A DNA stretch of 64,000 bases from Paenibacillus pasadenensis. GTDB lineage: Bacteria > Bacillota > Bacilli > Paenibacillales > Paenibacillaceae. The position numbers were made by a program, and so were the translations under genes. How positions within the stretch are numbered: the stretch's first letter is position 1; each line of letters begins with the position of its first letter. Under the pieces are notes generated by a model that was given only the letters and a program-made list of their open reading frames with translations, was not told where the DNA came from and ran no database searches. Below, piece after piece: positions 32,976 to 41,902 of this stretch. Where the stretch lies: assembly GCF_023715725.1 (NCBI RefSeq), contig NZ_JAMBOT010000012.1:41827-105826 (forward strand), read 5' to 3'.

Positions 32976-34556
32976 TTAAGGAGCTGTCTCCAAAAACTTG
33001 GACGTCGGATTTTTATCTACTGCCGTCCGCATCGCGTACTCATTTTCGAACAATGCAACGTAGTTCCCTTTTTTGTCCTTCACCAATGTCGAGTTGATGC
33101 GGAACTTGGACGGATCGATTTTATCATCGACGATCCAGCGCGCGAACTGGAACGGCATGCGCTGCAGGATGACATCAACGCCGTACTCAGCCTTCATCCG
33201 GTATTCAAATACCTCGAATTGGAGCTGGCCGACTACGCCAAGAATCGTATCCTCGAAGCCGCTTGCGGATTGGAACACCTGTATGGTCCCTTCCTCCGTC
33301 AGCTGGTCGATGCCTTTTTCGTACTGCTTTTTCTTCAGCGCATTTTTGATCGATACCTTGGCGAAAATCTCAGGAGAGAATGTCGGGAGCTCGTCAAATT
33401 CGATCTCCTTCATCTGCGACAGCGTGTCACCAATCCGGAAAATGCCGGGGTCGAACAAGCCGATAATATCGCCTGGATATGCCGCCTCGACGATGTCCCG
33501 GTCCTGAGCCAGAAACTGCTGCGGCTGCGACAGCTTAATATCTTTGCCAAGGCGCACATGTTTCACGCTCATGCCGCGCTCGAAACGGCCGGAGCAAATA
33601 CGCAGAAAAGCAATACGGTCGCGGTGGGCCGGATTCATATTCGCCTGAATTTTGAACACATATCCGCTGAACTTCTCGTTCGTAGGCTCGATCTCACCGT
33701 TGGTGCTGTTGCGCGGCGTTGGTTTTGGCGCCAGCTGCAGGAAGTTCTCCAAAAACGTCTGCACGCCAAAGTTGTTGACGGCACTGCCGAAAAACACCGG
33801 TGTCAACTCGCCCGCCCGAACTTTTTCAAAATCGAATTGGTCGCCGGCTACATCAAGCAGCTCCAGCTCCTGCTCCAGCTGATCGGCCAAATAATCCCCG
33901 GCCATCTCTCGGATAACAGGATCACGGAAGTTTTCCACCTTGTTAACCTCAATCGTAGAATGGTCATTGCCCTGGAACAGCTCGACCTGATTTTTCATCC
34001 GGTCGTATACACCGCAAAGCTCGCGGCCCATGCCGATCGGCCAGTTCATCGGTACTGAACGGATGCCGAGCACGCGCTCCAGCTCCTCCATCAGATCAAA
34101 CGGGCTTTGCCCTTCCCGGTCCAGCTTGTTGATAAAGGTAAAGATCGGAATTCCGCGGCGGCGGCAAACCTGGAACAGCTTGATCGTCTGAGCCTCGACG
34201 CCTTTGGCAACGTCGATAAGCATGACGGCGCTGTCCGCAGCTGTGAGCGTGCGGTACGTGTCTTCACTGAAATCTTGGTGGCCCGGTGTATCCAAAATAT
34301 TTACGCGATGTCCGTTATAGTCAAACTGCATGACGGAAGAGGTAACCGAAATACCGCGCTGTTTCTCAATTTCCATCCAGTCGGAAGTGGCGTGTTTGCT
34401 CGCTTTACGCGCTTTTACGGAGCCAGCTTCGCGGATTGCGCCGCCGAACAACAGCAGCTTTTCGGTCAGCGTCGTTTTACCGGCGTCAGGGTGGGAAATG
34501 ATGGCGAAGGTGCGCCGTTTGTCCACCTCTTGTTTAATTTCATTGATTAATGTCAT
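32976..34556 (-). CDS. prfC: Peptide chain release factor 3
   Basis: 526 residues, ATG 34556 after AAGGAGAC. GTPase domain with G1 SHPDAGKTT, switch region RGISVTSSVM, G3 DTPGHQDF and G4 NKLDRE, followed by the RF3-type domains II and III. RF3 removes RF1 and RF2 from the ribosome after peptide release. Length and motif order match the family (about 525-530). Distinguished from EF-G by the R-K-A-S-K-H-A-T-S-D-W-M region. Likely monocistronic. Confidence 0.95.
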   Translation of the reverse strand: MTLINEIKQEVDKRRTFAIISHPDAGKTTLTEKLLLFGGAIREAGSVKARKASKHATSDWMEIEKQRGISVTSSVMQFDYNGHRVNILDTPGHQDFSEDTYRTLTAADSAVMLIDVAKGVEAQTIKLFQVCRRRGIPIFTFINKLDREGQSPFDLMEELERVLGIRSVPMNWPIGMGRELCGVYDRMKNQVELFQGNDHSTIEVNKVENFRDPVIREMAGDYLADQLEQELELLDVAGDQFDFEKVRAGELTPVFFGSAVNNFGVQTFLENFLQLAPKPTPRNSTNGEIEPTNEKFSGYVFKIQANMNPAHRDRIAFLRICSGRFERGMSVKHVRLGKDIKLSQPQQFLAQDRDIVEAAYPGDIIGLFDPGIFRIGDTLSQMKEIEFDELPTFSPEIFAKVSIKNALKKKQYEKGIDQLTEEGTIQVFQSASGFEDTILGVVGQLQFEVFEYRMKAEYGVDVILQRMPFQFARWIVDDKIDPSKFRINSTLVKDKKGNYVALFENEYAMRTAVDKNPTSKFLETAP

Positions 34557-34770
34557 AAGAGTCTCCTTGCTTGCTTCTATTAATGTCCTTCGTATTAGAA
34601 ATGTGCTCCCGGAAGCGGATCGGCTTCCTGAATCAAATCGGCTTTATCAAGCTTAAAATTCCTCGATGATTGGATTGGACAGCGGCCAGCCGCAGTCCCA
34701 CATTCCATTAAACCCTGTAACACCTGCTCCGCGCAAGCAAATTCCATCCTAACGCGCCGTAAACGCCTCA

Positions 34771-34798
34771 AATCCTGTCCGGGAACCCGAACAGGATT
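34771..34798. terminator. Hairpin downstream of zwf
   Basis: AATCCTGT pairs with ACAGGATT, with an inner CGGG/CCCG stem. The tract behind it is TTTGAGG on the minus strand, so it is a weak terminator or 3' end structure. Confidence 0.4.
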
Positions 34799-34831
34799 AA
34801 GAGTTAATTTCTATGCCAAGTCAGCAGAGGC

Positions 34832-36388
34832 TTATTTGCCGTTTCCGCTTACCCAAATCACGTTGTCTTCCGCTTGGCCGTTAACCGGCCACCAGAAGTA
34901 ACCGTCCTGCTCCAGCAGAGCTTCCGCTTCCTTCGGTCCCCAAGATCCTGCAGGATACGAGCGCAGGTCCTCGGACGACTCGCGCCATGCGGCTGCGATC
35001 CGGTCAACAAATGTCCAGGCTGCCGCTACTTCGTCCCAACGGGTGAAGTACGTGGAATCGCCGCGCGCCGCATCATAGATCAGAAGCTCGTAGGCTTCTG
35101 GAGTGTTAATGCCGATCTGGCAGCTTTGGCAGAACTCCATTGCTACCGGTTGAACCTCGTTGTCAGATCCAGGACGTTTGGCGTTGATCTTAAGATAGAT
35201 GCCCTCCATCGGATTGACGCGGATAACAAGCAGATTCGGGCCAAGGTTATGGCGTTTCGCGAACAACACGTTGTCAGGAACGTTTTTGAACTCGATTACA
35301 ACCTCGGTCGTTTTGACCGGAAGGCGTTTGCCTGTACGGATGTAGAACGGCACTCCCGCCCAGCGGAAATTGTCTACAAATACTTTTGCTGCAAAATACG
35401 TCTCCGTTGAAGAAACCGGATCTACCTTTTCTTCTTCACGGTAACCTGGAAGATCCTTGCCTCTGCTGCTGCCGGCCGAATACTGACCGCGAACGACATG
35501 CCCGCGCACATCCTCGCTGTCGCCGAACTGACGCAGCGAACGAAGCACCTTCACCTTTTCGTCGCGCAGGCTTTCCGGATGCATACGTCCCGGAGGCTCC
35601 ATCGCGATCATCGTAATCATCTGCAAAATATGATTCTGGCCCATATCGCGCAGCGCGCCGGAATGATCATAATAACCGCCGCGCTCTTCAACGCCGACCG
35701 TCTCCGACAGCGTAATTTGCACGTTGGCAATATGATTTTTGTTCCAAAGCGGCTCGAACAGCTGGTTGGCGAAGCGTAACACCTGGATGTTTTGCACCAT
35801 CTCTTTGCCGAGGTAGTGGTCAATCCGGTACACTTCTTCTTCTTTGAACACTTGGCTCAGCTGGCTGTTCAGCTCACGGGCCGATTCCAGATCGTAGCCA
35901 AATGGTTTTTCGATAACGAGTTTATGCCAGCCTTTGGACTCCAGCAGGCCACCGTCACGAAGGTTGAACGATACCGGCCCGAACAGCTCCGGCGCAAGCG
36001 CCAGATAGAAGAGGCGGTTTCCGTTGATACCGAATTTTTTGTCCAAGTCGGTGGACAAACGATCCAGCTCGCGGAAGCCTTCTACATTATGAATATCGAG
36101 CGGCATGTAAACAAAATGCTCCGCAAAACGCTCCCACAGCTCTTGATCGGTCGGCTTATAACGGCAAAATTCCTGAATCGACTCATAGATATCTTGACGG
36201 AACTGCTCGTTGTCGCGCGGACGGCGCGCTAGGCCGACAACGGCGAAATCCTCCGCCAGTTTGCCTTCTTTATATAAGGAAAACAGCGCCGGGAACAGCT
36301 TCCTCCGCGCCAGATCGCCGGTGGCTCCGAACAGATAGTAGACCGCGCCTTCGGCGGCTGTCAGTTCCTGTTTGTTAGAGTAGTTCAT
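34832..36388 (-). CDS. zwf: Glucose-6-phosphate 1-dehydrogenase
   Basis: 518 residues from ATG 36388; in-frame ATGs at 36397 and 36451 are possible, none has a perfect ribosome site. NADP-binding GATGDLARRKLFP near residue 19 and the active-site RIDHYLGKE. First step of the oxidative pentose phosphate pathway, making NADPH and 6-phosphogluconolactone. Full family length apart from the uncertain amino end. It lies 110 bases behind the YwmB-like gene on the same strand. gnd is not in the window. Confidence 0.92.
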   Translation of the reverse strand: MNYSNKQELTAAEGAVYYLFGATGDLARRKLFPALFSLYKEGKLAEDFAVVGLARRPRDNEQFRQDIYESIQEFCRYKPTDQELWERFAEHFVYMPLDIHNVEGFRELDRLSTDLDKKFGINGNRLFYLALAPELFGPVSFNLRDGGLLESKGWHKLVIEKPFGYDLESARELNSQLSQVFKEEEVYRIDHYLGKEMVQNIQVLRFANQLFEPLWNKNHIANVQITLSETVGVEERGGYYDHSGALRDMGQNHILQMITMIAMEPPGRMHPESLRDEKVKVLRSLRQFGDSEDVRGHVVRGQYSAGSSRGKDLPGYREEEKVDPVSSTETYFAAKVFVDNFRWAGVPFYIRTGKRLPVKTTEVVIEFKNVPDNVLFAKRHNLGPNLLVIRVNPMEGIYLKINAKRPGSDNEVQPVAMEFCQSCQIGINTPEAYELLIYDAARGDSTYFTRWDEVAAAWTFVDRIAAAWRESSEDLRSYPAGSWGPKEAEALLEQDGYFWWPVNGQAEDNVIWVSGNGK

Positions 36389-36498
36389 GTTCCTCATTCT
36401 TTCGTCGTAAATTTTGGTTGGATCGGGTTGATATGGTATGTAGTGTATCATATCGATGCTTCAACCGCTATTGATCTCACCTAATCTTCATGGTCGCT

Positions 36499-37368
36499 TC
36501 ACGTTCCTTCATGTTGCACATCCAACGCCTCTCCTGAAATTAGCGGTATACCGATTGTCACAGCAGCATCAGCCGGCTGTTTGGCTGCAGTTTGGGGCAG
36601 CCTTTCTGCAATTTGCAGGCTTGCTTCGGACTCCCGATCTCCTAGATCTAGACGGATTGACGCATCCACGCCATTAGAGGCATACGTACGAATTAGAACT
36701 GCTTCATCCCGATACTCGTCCAAACTGGATGCGCCCGCCGCTTGCCCTATCCTTTGCACGCTGTCCGCACGAAGCTTTTGCCCGCTCAGCCTTAAGCTTA
36801 GCAGCGGCTCGGCTGCCGTCCCGGTATCGTGGACCAACTCGCGGATTTTGACGTCGATGCTCTCCAGAAGGCTTCGCTGAACATGTCCGGCAGGATAGAA
36901 CCTTAGAATCGTCAGTACCTGATCCGCTGCATCTCCGCCTACCTTGACGGCCGCTGCAGTCATTTTTCCGCCTGCCGTCTCATGGTCCGCCTGCCATAGA
37001 ATGCCCGAATGACCGTCTGACTCATTCTCTTCCGGCTTTAAATCTGATTGAGGGATGCCGAGCCTTTCGGCTAATCCGCCTGCGTCCGATTCAGTCAGGC
37101 CTTTCACGATCCATTTCAGCTCCCAGCTGCCGTTTGCAGCCCCGCCTTGCAGCTCGCCGTCCGACCAATGCCATAACCGCCCTATATCCTGCGCCGAAGC
37201 AGAACGGATCTGCTCCGCTTCCACAGGACGATCCGGCAGACTCCAGCCAAGAGAACCGCTAGCACCGGCAGAATAAAGGGTAGCCAGCATCGCAAGCAAA
37301 AGCCCGGCTGCGACAATTCCGATTGCCTGCAGCGGCCGTTTGCGCTTCGCGCCTTGTGGAGGGTTCAT
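36499..37368 (-). CDS. YwmB-like secreted protein
   Basis: 289 residues, ATG 37368. One hydrophobic segment (about 15-35) acts as signal or anchor. The rest aligns by eye with YwmB of B. subtilis: an amino-terminal WELKWIVKGL strand, and at the end IRTYASNGVDASIRLDLG followed by VTIGIPLISGEA, like the closing VTVGTPI strand of YwmB. YwmB has a TATA-binding-protein-like fold and no known function; it is usual in spore formers. The assignment is by pattern and moderate. Confidence 0.55.
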   Translation of the reverse strand: MNPPQGAKRKRPLQAIGIVAAGLLLAMLATLYSAGASGSLGWSLPDRPVEAEQIRSASAQDIGRLWHWSDGELQGGAANGSWELKWIVKGLTESDAGGLAERLGIPQSDLKPEENESDGHSGILWQADHETAGGKMTAAAVKVGGDAADQVLTILRFYPAGHVQRSLLESIDVKIRELVHDTGTAAEPLLSLRLSGQKLRADSVQRIGQAAGASSLDEYRDEAVLIRTYASNGVDASIRLDLGDRESEASLQIAERLPQTAAKQPADAAVTIGIPLISGEALDVQHEGT

Positions 37369-37479
37369 GAATCATTCCCCTTTCACTTATAAGAAATGGG
37401 TGTTTGACCATACGCATGAGCTCATAGGTGAATATACTGTCGTCATCAGCCTAACTTTGCCCGAAAGGATGAGCCTAAC

Positions 37480-38004
37480 ATGGTTCCGATCAGGATTTTG
37501 CATGAAGATTATATTCGGCCTTATTGCGGATTGCCCGTATGCTTGGTGCTCCAGGATGGTACCCGGCATACCGGAGTGTTGTCGGCATGCGGTGATGGAC
37601 AAATTTATTTGAATGGCGGAGAAAAACTTCAGAACGGCAGTATTCCAAAAGCAGGAATTTCAGCAAAATCAGCCAAATTGAAAAAGAAGAAATCGAAAAA
37701 GTCTAAAAACTCCTCTGCCCGTAAAAACAAAGCGGTTCCGTTTGGTCCTGGTTATCCATACGGATCCGGCGAAAAGCCTTTAGCCGCCGTTTCTGCAATA
37801 GCACAGCCCGCCCGGCAAAGAGCCGCGATATCAGCGGCATACTCTCCGTTTGGATTCGGTGGAAATCCACTAGGATTCTCGCCTTTCCGTAATGGATTCG
37901 GAGGGTTTTCCCCAATTCCTCCCAACCGCAACGAATTTGGCTATTATGGCACCGCCTTGGCCGTCAGCTTGGCCGCGCTTGCCTTTCTGTTTTTGCTTGT
38001 TTAA
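37480..38004 (+). CDS. Unrecognised small protein with Lys-Ser-rich and Gly-Phe-rich segments
   Basis: 174 residues, ATG 37480 after AAAGGATGAG. The amino third (YCGLPVCLVLQDGTRHTGVL) looks like a small Sm/SH3-like barrel. A strongly basic stretch follows (KKKKSKKSKNSSARKNK), then a Pro/Gly/Phe-rich part (YSPFGFGGNPLGFSPF and similar), and one hydrophobic segment at the very end (about 158-174). Spore coat proteins of Bacilli often have this kind of composition, but I do not recognise the family. Divergent from the YwmB-like gene. Confidence 0.6.
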   Translation: MVPIRILHEDYIRPYCGLPVCLVLQDGTRHTGVLSACGDGQIYLNGGEKLQNGSIPKAGISAKSAKLKKKKSKKSKNSSARKNKAVPFGPGYPYGSGEKPLAAVSAIAQPARQRAAISAAYSPFGFGGNPLGFSPFRNGFGGFSPIPPNRNEFGYYGTALAVSLAALAFLFLLV

Positions 38005-38020
38005 TTCAGCAACAAAAAAA

Positions 38021-38062
38021 CAGCCCGCAGCAAGTTCCCGAATGGAAATGCTGCAGGCTGCT
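38021..38062 (-). terminator. Strong hairpin with T tract on the minus strand
   Basis: CAGCCTGCAGCA pairs with TGCTGCGGGCTG and is followed by TTTTTTTGTT on the minus strand. On the plus strand the tract is only GTTTA. No minus-strand gene ends here, so it may stop transcripts that run on from the lia genes under the gene at 38148. Confidence 0.65.
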
Positions 38063-38147
38063 GTTTACATATCGACCTGAAAAGGGTAATGGATAGCCGT
38101 GTTTCGCTGCACCGTAATTAAAATTCCACTAAAGGAGAATTCCCATA

Positions 38148-38831
38148 GTGAACAGCATTCAACGGCTTCGCCCGCGCTCACTGGTTGAGCGTTCCGCTCC
38201 TGTACAGCGAACCGCTCTCCAGGCTGATTCCGTAATCCGGGGACGGCAGCTGGAGCTGCAGCTGCATCCTTTTTATGAAGAAGCTCGTTCCCGCGTTCAG
38301 CGTTCTATGGAAGATACGGCTCGCTGGAGCGAGGAGGTTAATCGCGCTTGGCAGGCCATTCGCCGGATGAGAGAACGCCGCCGCAGTCTGCATCTGCGCT
38401 TTAATCCCGACTTGAACGGAATTACCAATACGGTGTTTGAGCTGGAGGAGCAATGGAATTCGCTCGGCCTGCTTTATTTTCGCTGCAGCGCAAGCCTGGC
38501 CTCCTATGTAGAAACGGAGCTCCGCCGATTGCATGAACATCCGGCAGGAAGCAAAGCCGGCTTCTCCGGTCTGCCGGAAGGGCCTTGGCAGGTTGATCGC
38601 ATTCGGCTGAGACGACTGCTGGAGGAGCAGCCGGATGGTGTAATCTCCGCGTTATTTGATGCCGAAGGATTGCTTCCGTGCGCAGAAGAGATCCTCGCTG
38701 GTTATATGCAACAGCCTGCCCGCGCTCTGCTGAGCAGCTCCATTTCGCTGCCTTATTGCCCTTACAACGAGGATGGCATGCTGGAGGACCGATTGGCAGC
38801 ACAGAGCTGGCTGATTCACGAAAGCATCTAG
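38148..38831 (+). CDS. Unrecognised 227-residue protein, helical
   Basis: GTG 38148, AAAGGAG about ten bases before. No signal peptide or membrane segment. Much of the chain is predicted helix with heptad-like spacing and many Arg and Glu (SVIRGRQLELQLHPFYEEAR, RWSEEVNRAWQAIRRMRERRR). The block VDRIRLRRLLEEQPDGVISALFD recalls the carboxyl end of flagellar cap protein FliD in which similar helices precede ALF, but no flagellar genes are near and I do not assign it. Convergent with liaR, only 15 bases between stops. Confidence 0.6.
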   Translation: MNSIQRLRPRSLVERSAPVQRTALQADSVIRGRQLELQLHPFYEEARSRVQRSMEDTARWSEEVNRAWQAIRRMRERRRSLHLRFNPDLNGITNTVFELEEQWNSLGLLYFRCSASLASYVETELRRLHEHPAGSKAGFSGLPEGPWQVDRIRLRRLLEEQPDGVISALFDAEGLLPCAEEILAGYMQQPARALLSSSISLPYCPYNEDGMLEDRLAAQSWLIHESI

Positions 38832-38846
38832 GCGAGTACCACCCGC

Positions 38847-39530
38847 TTATTCCAAGGCCAGATCATGTTTATGCGCATAAATGGCGGCTTGCGTCCGGTC
38901 TTCCACACCAAGTTTGTTGAGCACATTGGTCACATGGAATTTCACCGTTTTGATGCTGATGAACAGCTTGTCCGCAATTTCTTGATTGGACAACCCCTGC
39001 GCCACAAGCTTCAGCACATCCATCTCCCGCTCCGTAAGCTCCTCATGCGGAGCTTTTTGCATGCTTTGCTTCGGCTGGCGGAAGCGGTTCATCATTTTTG
39101 CAGCAACCTGGGACTCCAGCACGGACTGGCCGCGTGAGGCGGCGCGGATCGCTTCCGCAATTTCGCTCGCCCTCGACGTTTTGAGCAAATAGCTGAACGC
39201 ACCGGCCTCAATAACCGGATACAGCTTGCTGTCATCCAAATAGCTGGTCAGCACAATCACTTTAGTGTCCGGCAGCTGCTCCATAATCTGGCGCGTCGTT
39301 TCTACGCCGTCCATCTCTTCCATGACAAGATCCATCAGAACGACATCCGGCGTATAGGCCAATGCAAGCCGCACACCGTCCCTGCCGTTGCCCGCCTCGC
39401 CTACAACTTCAATGCCTTCCTCTGTATCCAGTACGGCAGCGAGTCCGATTCGCACCATTTCATGATCGTCTACTAACAGCACGCGCACCGACTGCGCTGG
39501 CCCTTCTTCCTTGCCAAGCGCTCTGCTCAT
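38847..39530 (-). CDS. liaR: LiaR-type response regulator (NarL/LuxR family)
   Basis: 227 residues, ATG 39530. REC domain with VDDHEMVRIGL, phospho-acceptor Asp in VVLMDLVM and Lys in SYLLKTSRA; LuxR-type helix-turn-helix at the end (LTEREMDVLKLVAQGLSN, TVKFHVTNVLNKLGV). Overlaps the kinase gene by 4 bases. In B. subtilis LiaRS answers cell-envelope stress from lipid II antibiotics and switches on the PspA homologue LiaH; here PspA genes lie just upstream, which supports the name. Confidence 0.85.
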   Translation of the reverse strand: MSRALGKEEGPAQSVRVLLVDDHEMVRIGLAAVLDTEEGIEVVGEAGNGRDGVRLALAYTPDVVLMDLVMEEMDGVETTRQIMEQLPDTKVIVLTSYLDDSKLYPVIEAGAFSYLLKTSRASEIAEAIRAASRGQSVLESQVAAKMMNRFRQPKQSMQKAPHEELTEREMDVLKLVAQGLSNQEIADKLFISIKTVKFHVTNVLNKLGVEDRTQAAIYAHKHDLALE

Positions 39531-40522
39531 ACGCCTAACCCCTTTCCGTCCTCAATCGGCACCCACATTTCAATGGCTGTGCCTTCACCTGGAGCCGTCA
39601 TAATAGCAATGCGGCCGCCCAGCTCGTGAATTCGCTCTTCCATCGTCAAAAGGCCGTAGGAAGCCTGCTTCTTTTCTTCTTGATCGAATCCGGTCCCATT
39701 ATCCGTAAAGCTTAGCTTGGCCATTTGTCCGTCTCGTACTAGAGTTATGTCCATTTTGGATGCCTTCGCATGGCGGAGCGTATTGGACAAAGCTTCCTGA
39801 GCGATGCGAAACAGATGATCCTCAGCTGTTGCGTGGAACAAAATGCTGCGATCAACCTGAATGCTGATGTCCATCGGCACTTTAGCCTGCAGCTCGGAAA
39901 CGAGCCGTTCCAGCGCCTGCGCCAACGTTTTCCCTTCCAGATGAACCGGCCGCAGATGCAGCAGCAGCGCCCTCATCTCGGATTGCGCCACTGCAGCCAT
40001 CTCTTCAATGAGCTGAACCTGTCTGCGGGCGCGCTCCCAATCCTTCTCAATCGTCCGGCTTACCGCCGTCGCCGTCATCGAAATAGCGAACAGCTGCTGG
40101 CTGACGGCGTCATGAAGCTCGCGGGCAAGCCGCTGGCGTTCTTCAATGACAGCAGTAAATTTCACCTGCTCCCGCCAATCCTCCTGCGCCTGCTGCTCCT
40201 GCGTCTCCGCTTCCGACTGCTCGCCGGAGGATGGAATCGTAATCGCCTTGCGTCTGCTCTGCTGTTGATTTAGCTTACGCAGCGTTTCGCGAAGCCGTGT
40301 CGTCTGAACGGTGCTTTTAAGAGCCACTGCCGCCAAACCGACCGCAATTATGGAGAGGCCGTAAAGGGCGGCTTTACCCTGCAGCGCGAAAAACTCCACA
40401 TAACCGATTCCCTGCAGCAAAATAAGCAGCAGCCCCAATATAATAAGCAGCCAAATCAGAATTTCCATGCTGTTGCGCCGGTTTGTTTCTCTTTCCTGTC
40501 CCGGAGGTTTTTTGACCGCCAA
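39527..40522 (-). CDS. liaS: LiaS-type sensor histidine kinase
   Basis: 331 residues from TTG 40522 (GAGGGGG about 10 bases before); ATG 40468 is possible but has no ribosome site. Two membrane segments near the amino end (about 20-38 and 50-66) with only a few residues outside, as in intramembrane-sensing kinases. HisKA_3 dimerisation box RLARELHDAVSQQLFAISM with the phospho-His, then the HATPase (NTLRHAKAS, DNGTGF). It lacks the HAMP domain of B. subtilis LiaS, replaced by a polar Gln/Glu-rich linker. Confidence 0.82.
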   Translation of the reverse strand: MAVKKPPGQERETNRRNSMEILIWLLIILGLLLILLQGIGYVEFFALQGKAALYGLSIIAVGLAAVALKSTVQTTRLRETLRKLNQQQSRRKAITIPSSGEQSEAETQEQQAQEDWREQVKFTAVIEERQRLARELHDAVSQQLFAISMTATAVSRTIEKDWERARRQVQLIEEMAAVAQSEMRALLLHLRPVHLEGKTLAQALERLVSELQAKVPMDISIQVDRSILFHATAEDHLFRIAQEALSNTLRHAKASKMDITLVRDGQMAKLSFTDNGTGFDQEEKKQASYGLLTMEERIHELGGRIAIMTAPGEGTAIEMWVPIEDGKGLGV

Positions 40523-40593
40523 CTTCGAATCCCCCTCTCTATCTCTACTTTAACGCTTCATGCGGTGTCTGGACAAGCAGGAGCCCCCCTCAA

Positions 40594-40641
40594 GCAAAAC
40601 AAGCCCCGACAGGCAGCTGTAGCTGACTGAACAGGGCTTGC
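40594..40641 (-). terminator. Terminator between the psp genes and liaS
   Basis: CAAGCCCTG pairs with CGGGGCTTG with an inner AGCTACAGCT structure, followed by TTTTG on the minus strand. It separates the psp operon from liaSR, allowing some read-through. Confidence 0.55.
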
Positions 40642-40692
40642 TGATGCGATTGCTTAACGATTCCTGCCCGATTGCAGGCCCTCAAGGGCCTT

Positions 40693-41403
40693 TTAGTTAT
40701 CGTCGGAGGAGTTTTGCTCCGCCTGCGGAGGGTTCAGCTTGTTTTTGAGCTGTTGCAGCTGCTCTTCAACTTTAAGCTGGTTCTCCGGCTTAACCTGGGA
40801 ACGGTACGCTCCTGTTCCTGCTCCTGGACCGTAAGGCGTACGCATAACATCAGCCTCGGCTTCCATACGCAGAATTTTCTCCTCCATGCGGTTGAAGCCG
40901 CGGGACGCGCTGCCGTTATCCAGATTATTTACCGATGACGTTTGAGAAATTTGCTTTTTCGCTTTTGCCATCTGAGCGCGTGCTACGAGCTCATTACGCT
41001 TGTTGCGCAGCTGGTAAAATTCGTCCTTCATGCCGTACAGCTGATGCTTGAGGTCTTCGGCTTGAGCTTTGGCATCCCCATGGAGGCGGCTGAATTCTTC
41101 GGTTTTTTCTTCGAAGTACAGCTTCTCCTCCAGCAGTGTGCGGGCCAGATCCTCTTGTCCGGAGCGCAGAGCGGCTTCCGCCTTGCTGTCGCGGTCAGCT
41201 GCGCTGCGCTGAGCCTCTTCGTGACGCTGCTGCATGCGGCGCTCATTAGCCATTTGTTTGGCAACGGTCACCTCTGCCTGATGAATCTCCTGCTCCATAT
41301 CACGCAGGTACTGATTCAGCATAACGACCGGATCTTCCATCTTATCCAATACCTCGTGCATCGACGCCTTCGTAATATCTTTCATCCGTTTGAAAATACC
41401 CAT
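40693..41403 (-). CDS. PspA/IM30 family protein (LiaH-like)
   Basis: 236 residues, ATG 41403 four bases after the pspC-like stop. Amino-terminal amphipathic start MGIFKRMKDITKASMHEVLD, then long coiled coil as in PspA/IM30/Vipp1 (ESCRT-III relatives that coat and repair membranes). QMANERRMQQRHEEAQRSA and YQLRNKRNELVARAQMAKAK are typical. The carboxyl tail is Pro/Gln/Asn-rich. Second PspA homologue of the operon; the two share little identity. Confidence 0.88.
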   Translation of the reverse strand: MGIFKRMKDITKASMHEVLDKMEDPVVMLNQYLRDMEQEIHQAEVTVAKQMANERRMQQRHEEAQRSAADRDSKAEAALRSGQEDLARTLLEEKLYFEEKTEEFSRLHGDAKAQAEDLKHQLYGMKDEFYQLRNKRNELVARAQMAKAKKQISQTSSVNNLDNGSASRGFNRMEEKILRMEAEADVMRTPYGPGAGTGAYRSQVKPENQLKVEEQLQQLKNKLNPPQAEQNSSDDN

Positions 41404-41407
41404 GTTG

Positions 41408-41896
41408 TTATTCTCCCTTCTCGTACTTCGAAAGTTTGGCTTTTACTTCTTCAAGCTCCTTGCGGAGCGCTTTTTTCTCCAGATCGTCCATCATTTTGTC
41501 CAGCTCTGACGCCGTCGGCTCCGTCTCCGCACCCCACTGCTGCCCGGCATTGCCGCCGTCGAATTGCGACGGGTTGCGGTAAGGGCCGCCATAAGGACCT
41601 TGCTGGCGTCCTCTTCCTTCACCGCGGCCGAAGCGCGGCTCCTGGTACCCTCTGCCCGGATCGTTGTAACCGCCGTATGGGCCAAAGCCGCCTGGCGGAT
41701 AGTCGTTATAAACCGGCTCCTTCGGAATAACAAGGGCAGCCAGGATGTACACTAAAATCACGGCGCCGCTTGTACAGATCGTCAAAATGATCACTAGAAT
41801 ACGCAGCAGATTGGCATCTACGTTGAAATAATCGGATAGTCCGCCGCAGAGCCCGGCCATGATTTTTTTATGTCTAGACCGGTACAGTTGCTTCAT
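41408..41896 (-). CDS. PspC domain protein
   Basis: 162 residues, ATG 41896, 6 bases behind the first pspA. Amino-terminal PspC domain (LYRSRHKKIMAGLCGGLSDYF with a membrane segment VIILTICTSGAVILVYILAA in parts, about 32-56). Then a Gly/Tyr/Pro/Arg-rich linker and a carboxyl coiled coil (ELDKMMDDLEKKALRKELEEV). The coiled coil could bind one or both PspA proteins, giving a membrane anchor for them. In B. subtilis the role is filled by LiaI/LiaF. Confidence 0.85.
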   Translation of the reverse strand: MKQLYRSRHKKIMAGLCGGLSDYFNVDANLLRILVIILTICTSGAVILVYILAALVIPKEPVYNDYPPGGFGPYGGYNDPGRGYQEPRFGRGEGRGRQQGPYGGPYRNPSQFDGGNAGQQWGAETEPTASELDKMMDDLEKKALRKELEEVKAKLSKYEKGE

Positions 41897-41902
41897 GATC
41901 GG

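Noticed and set aside
32784..34058. 424-codon open frame on the plus strand
   Set aside because: It begins inside the VOC gene, crosses a strong terminator and is antisense to prfC.
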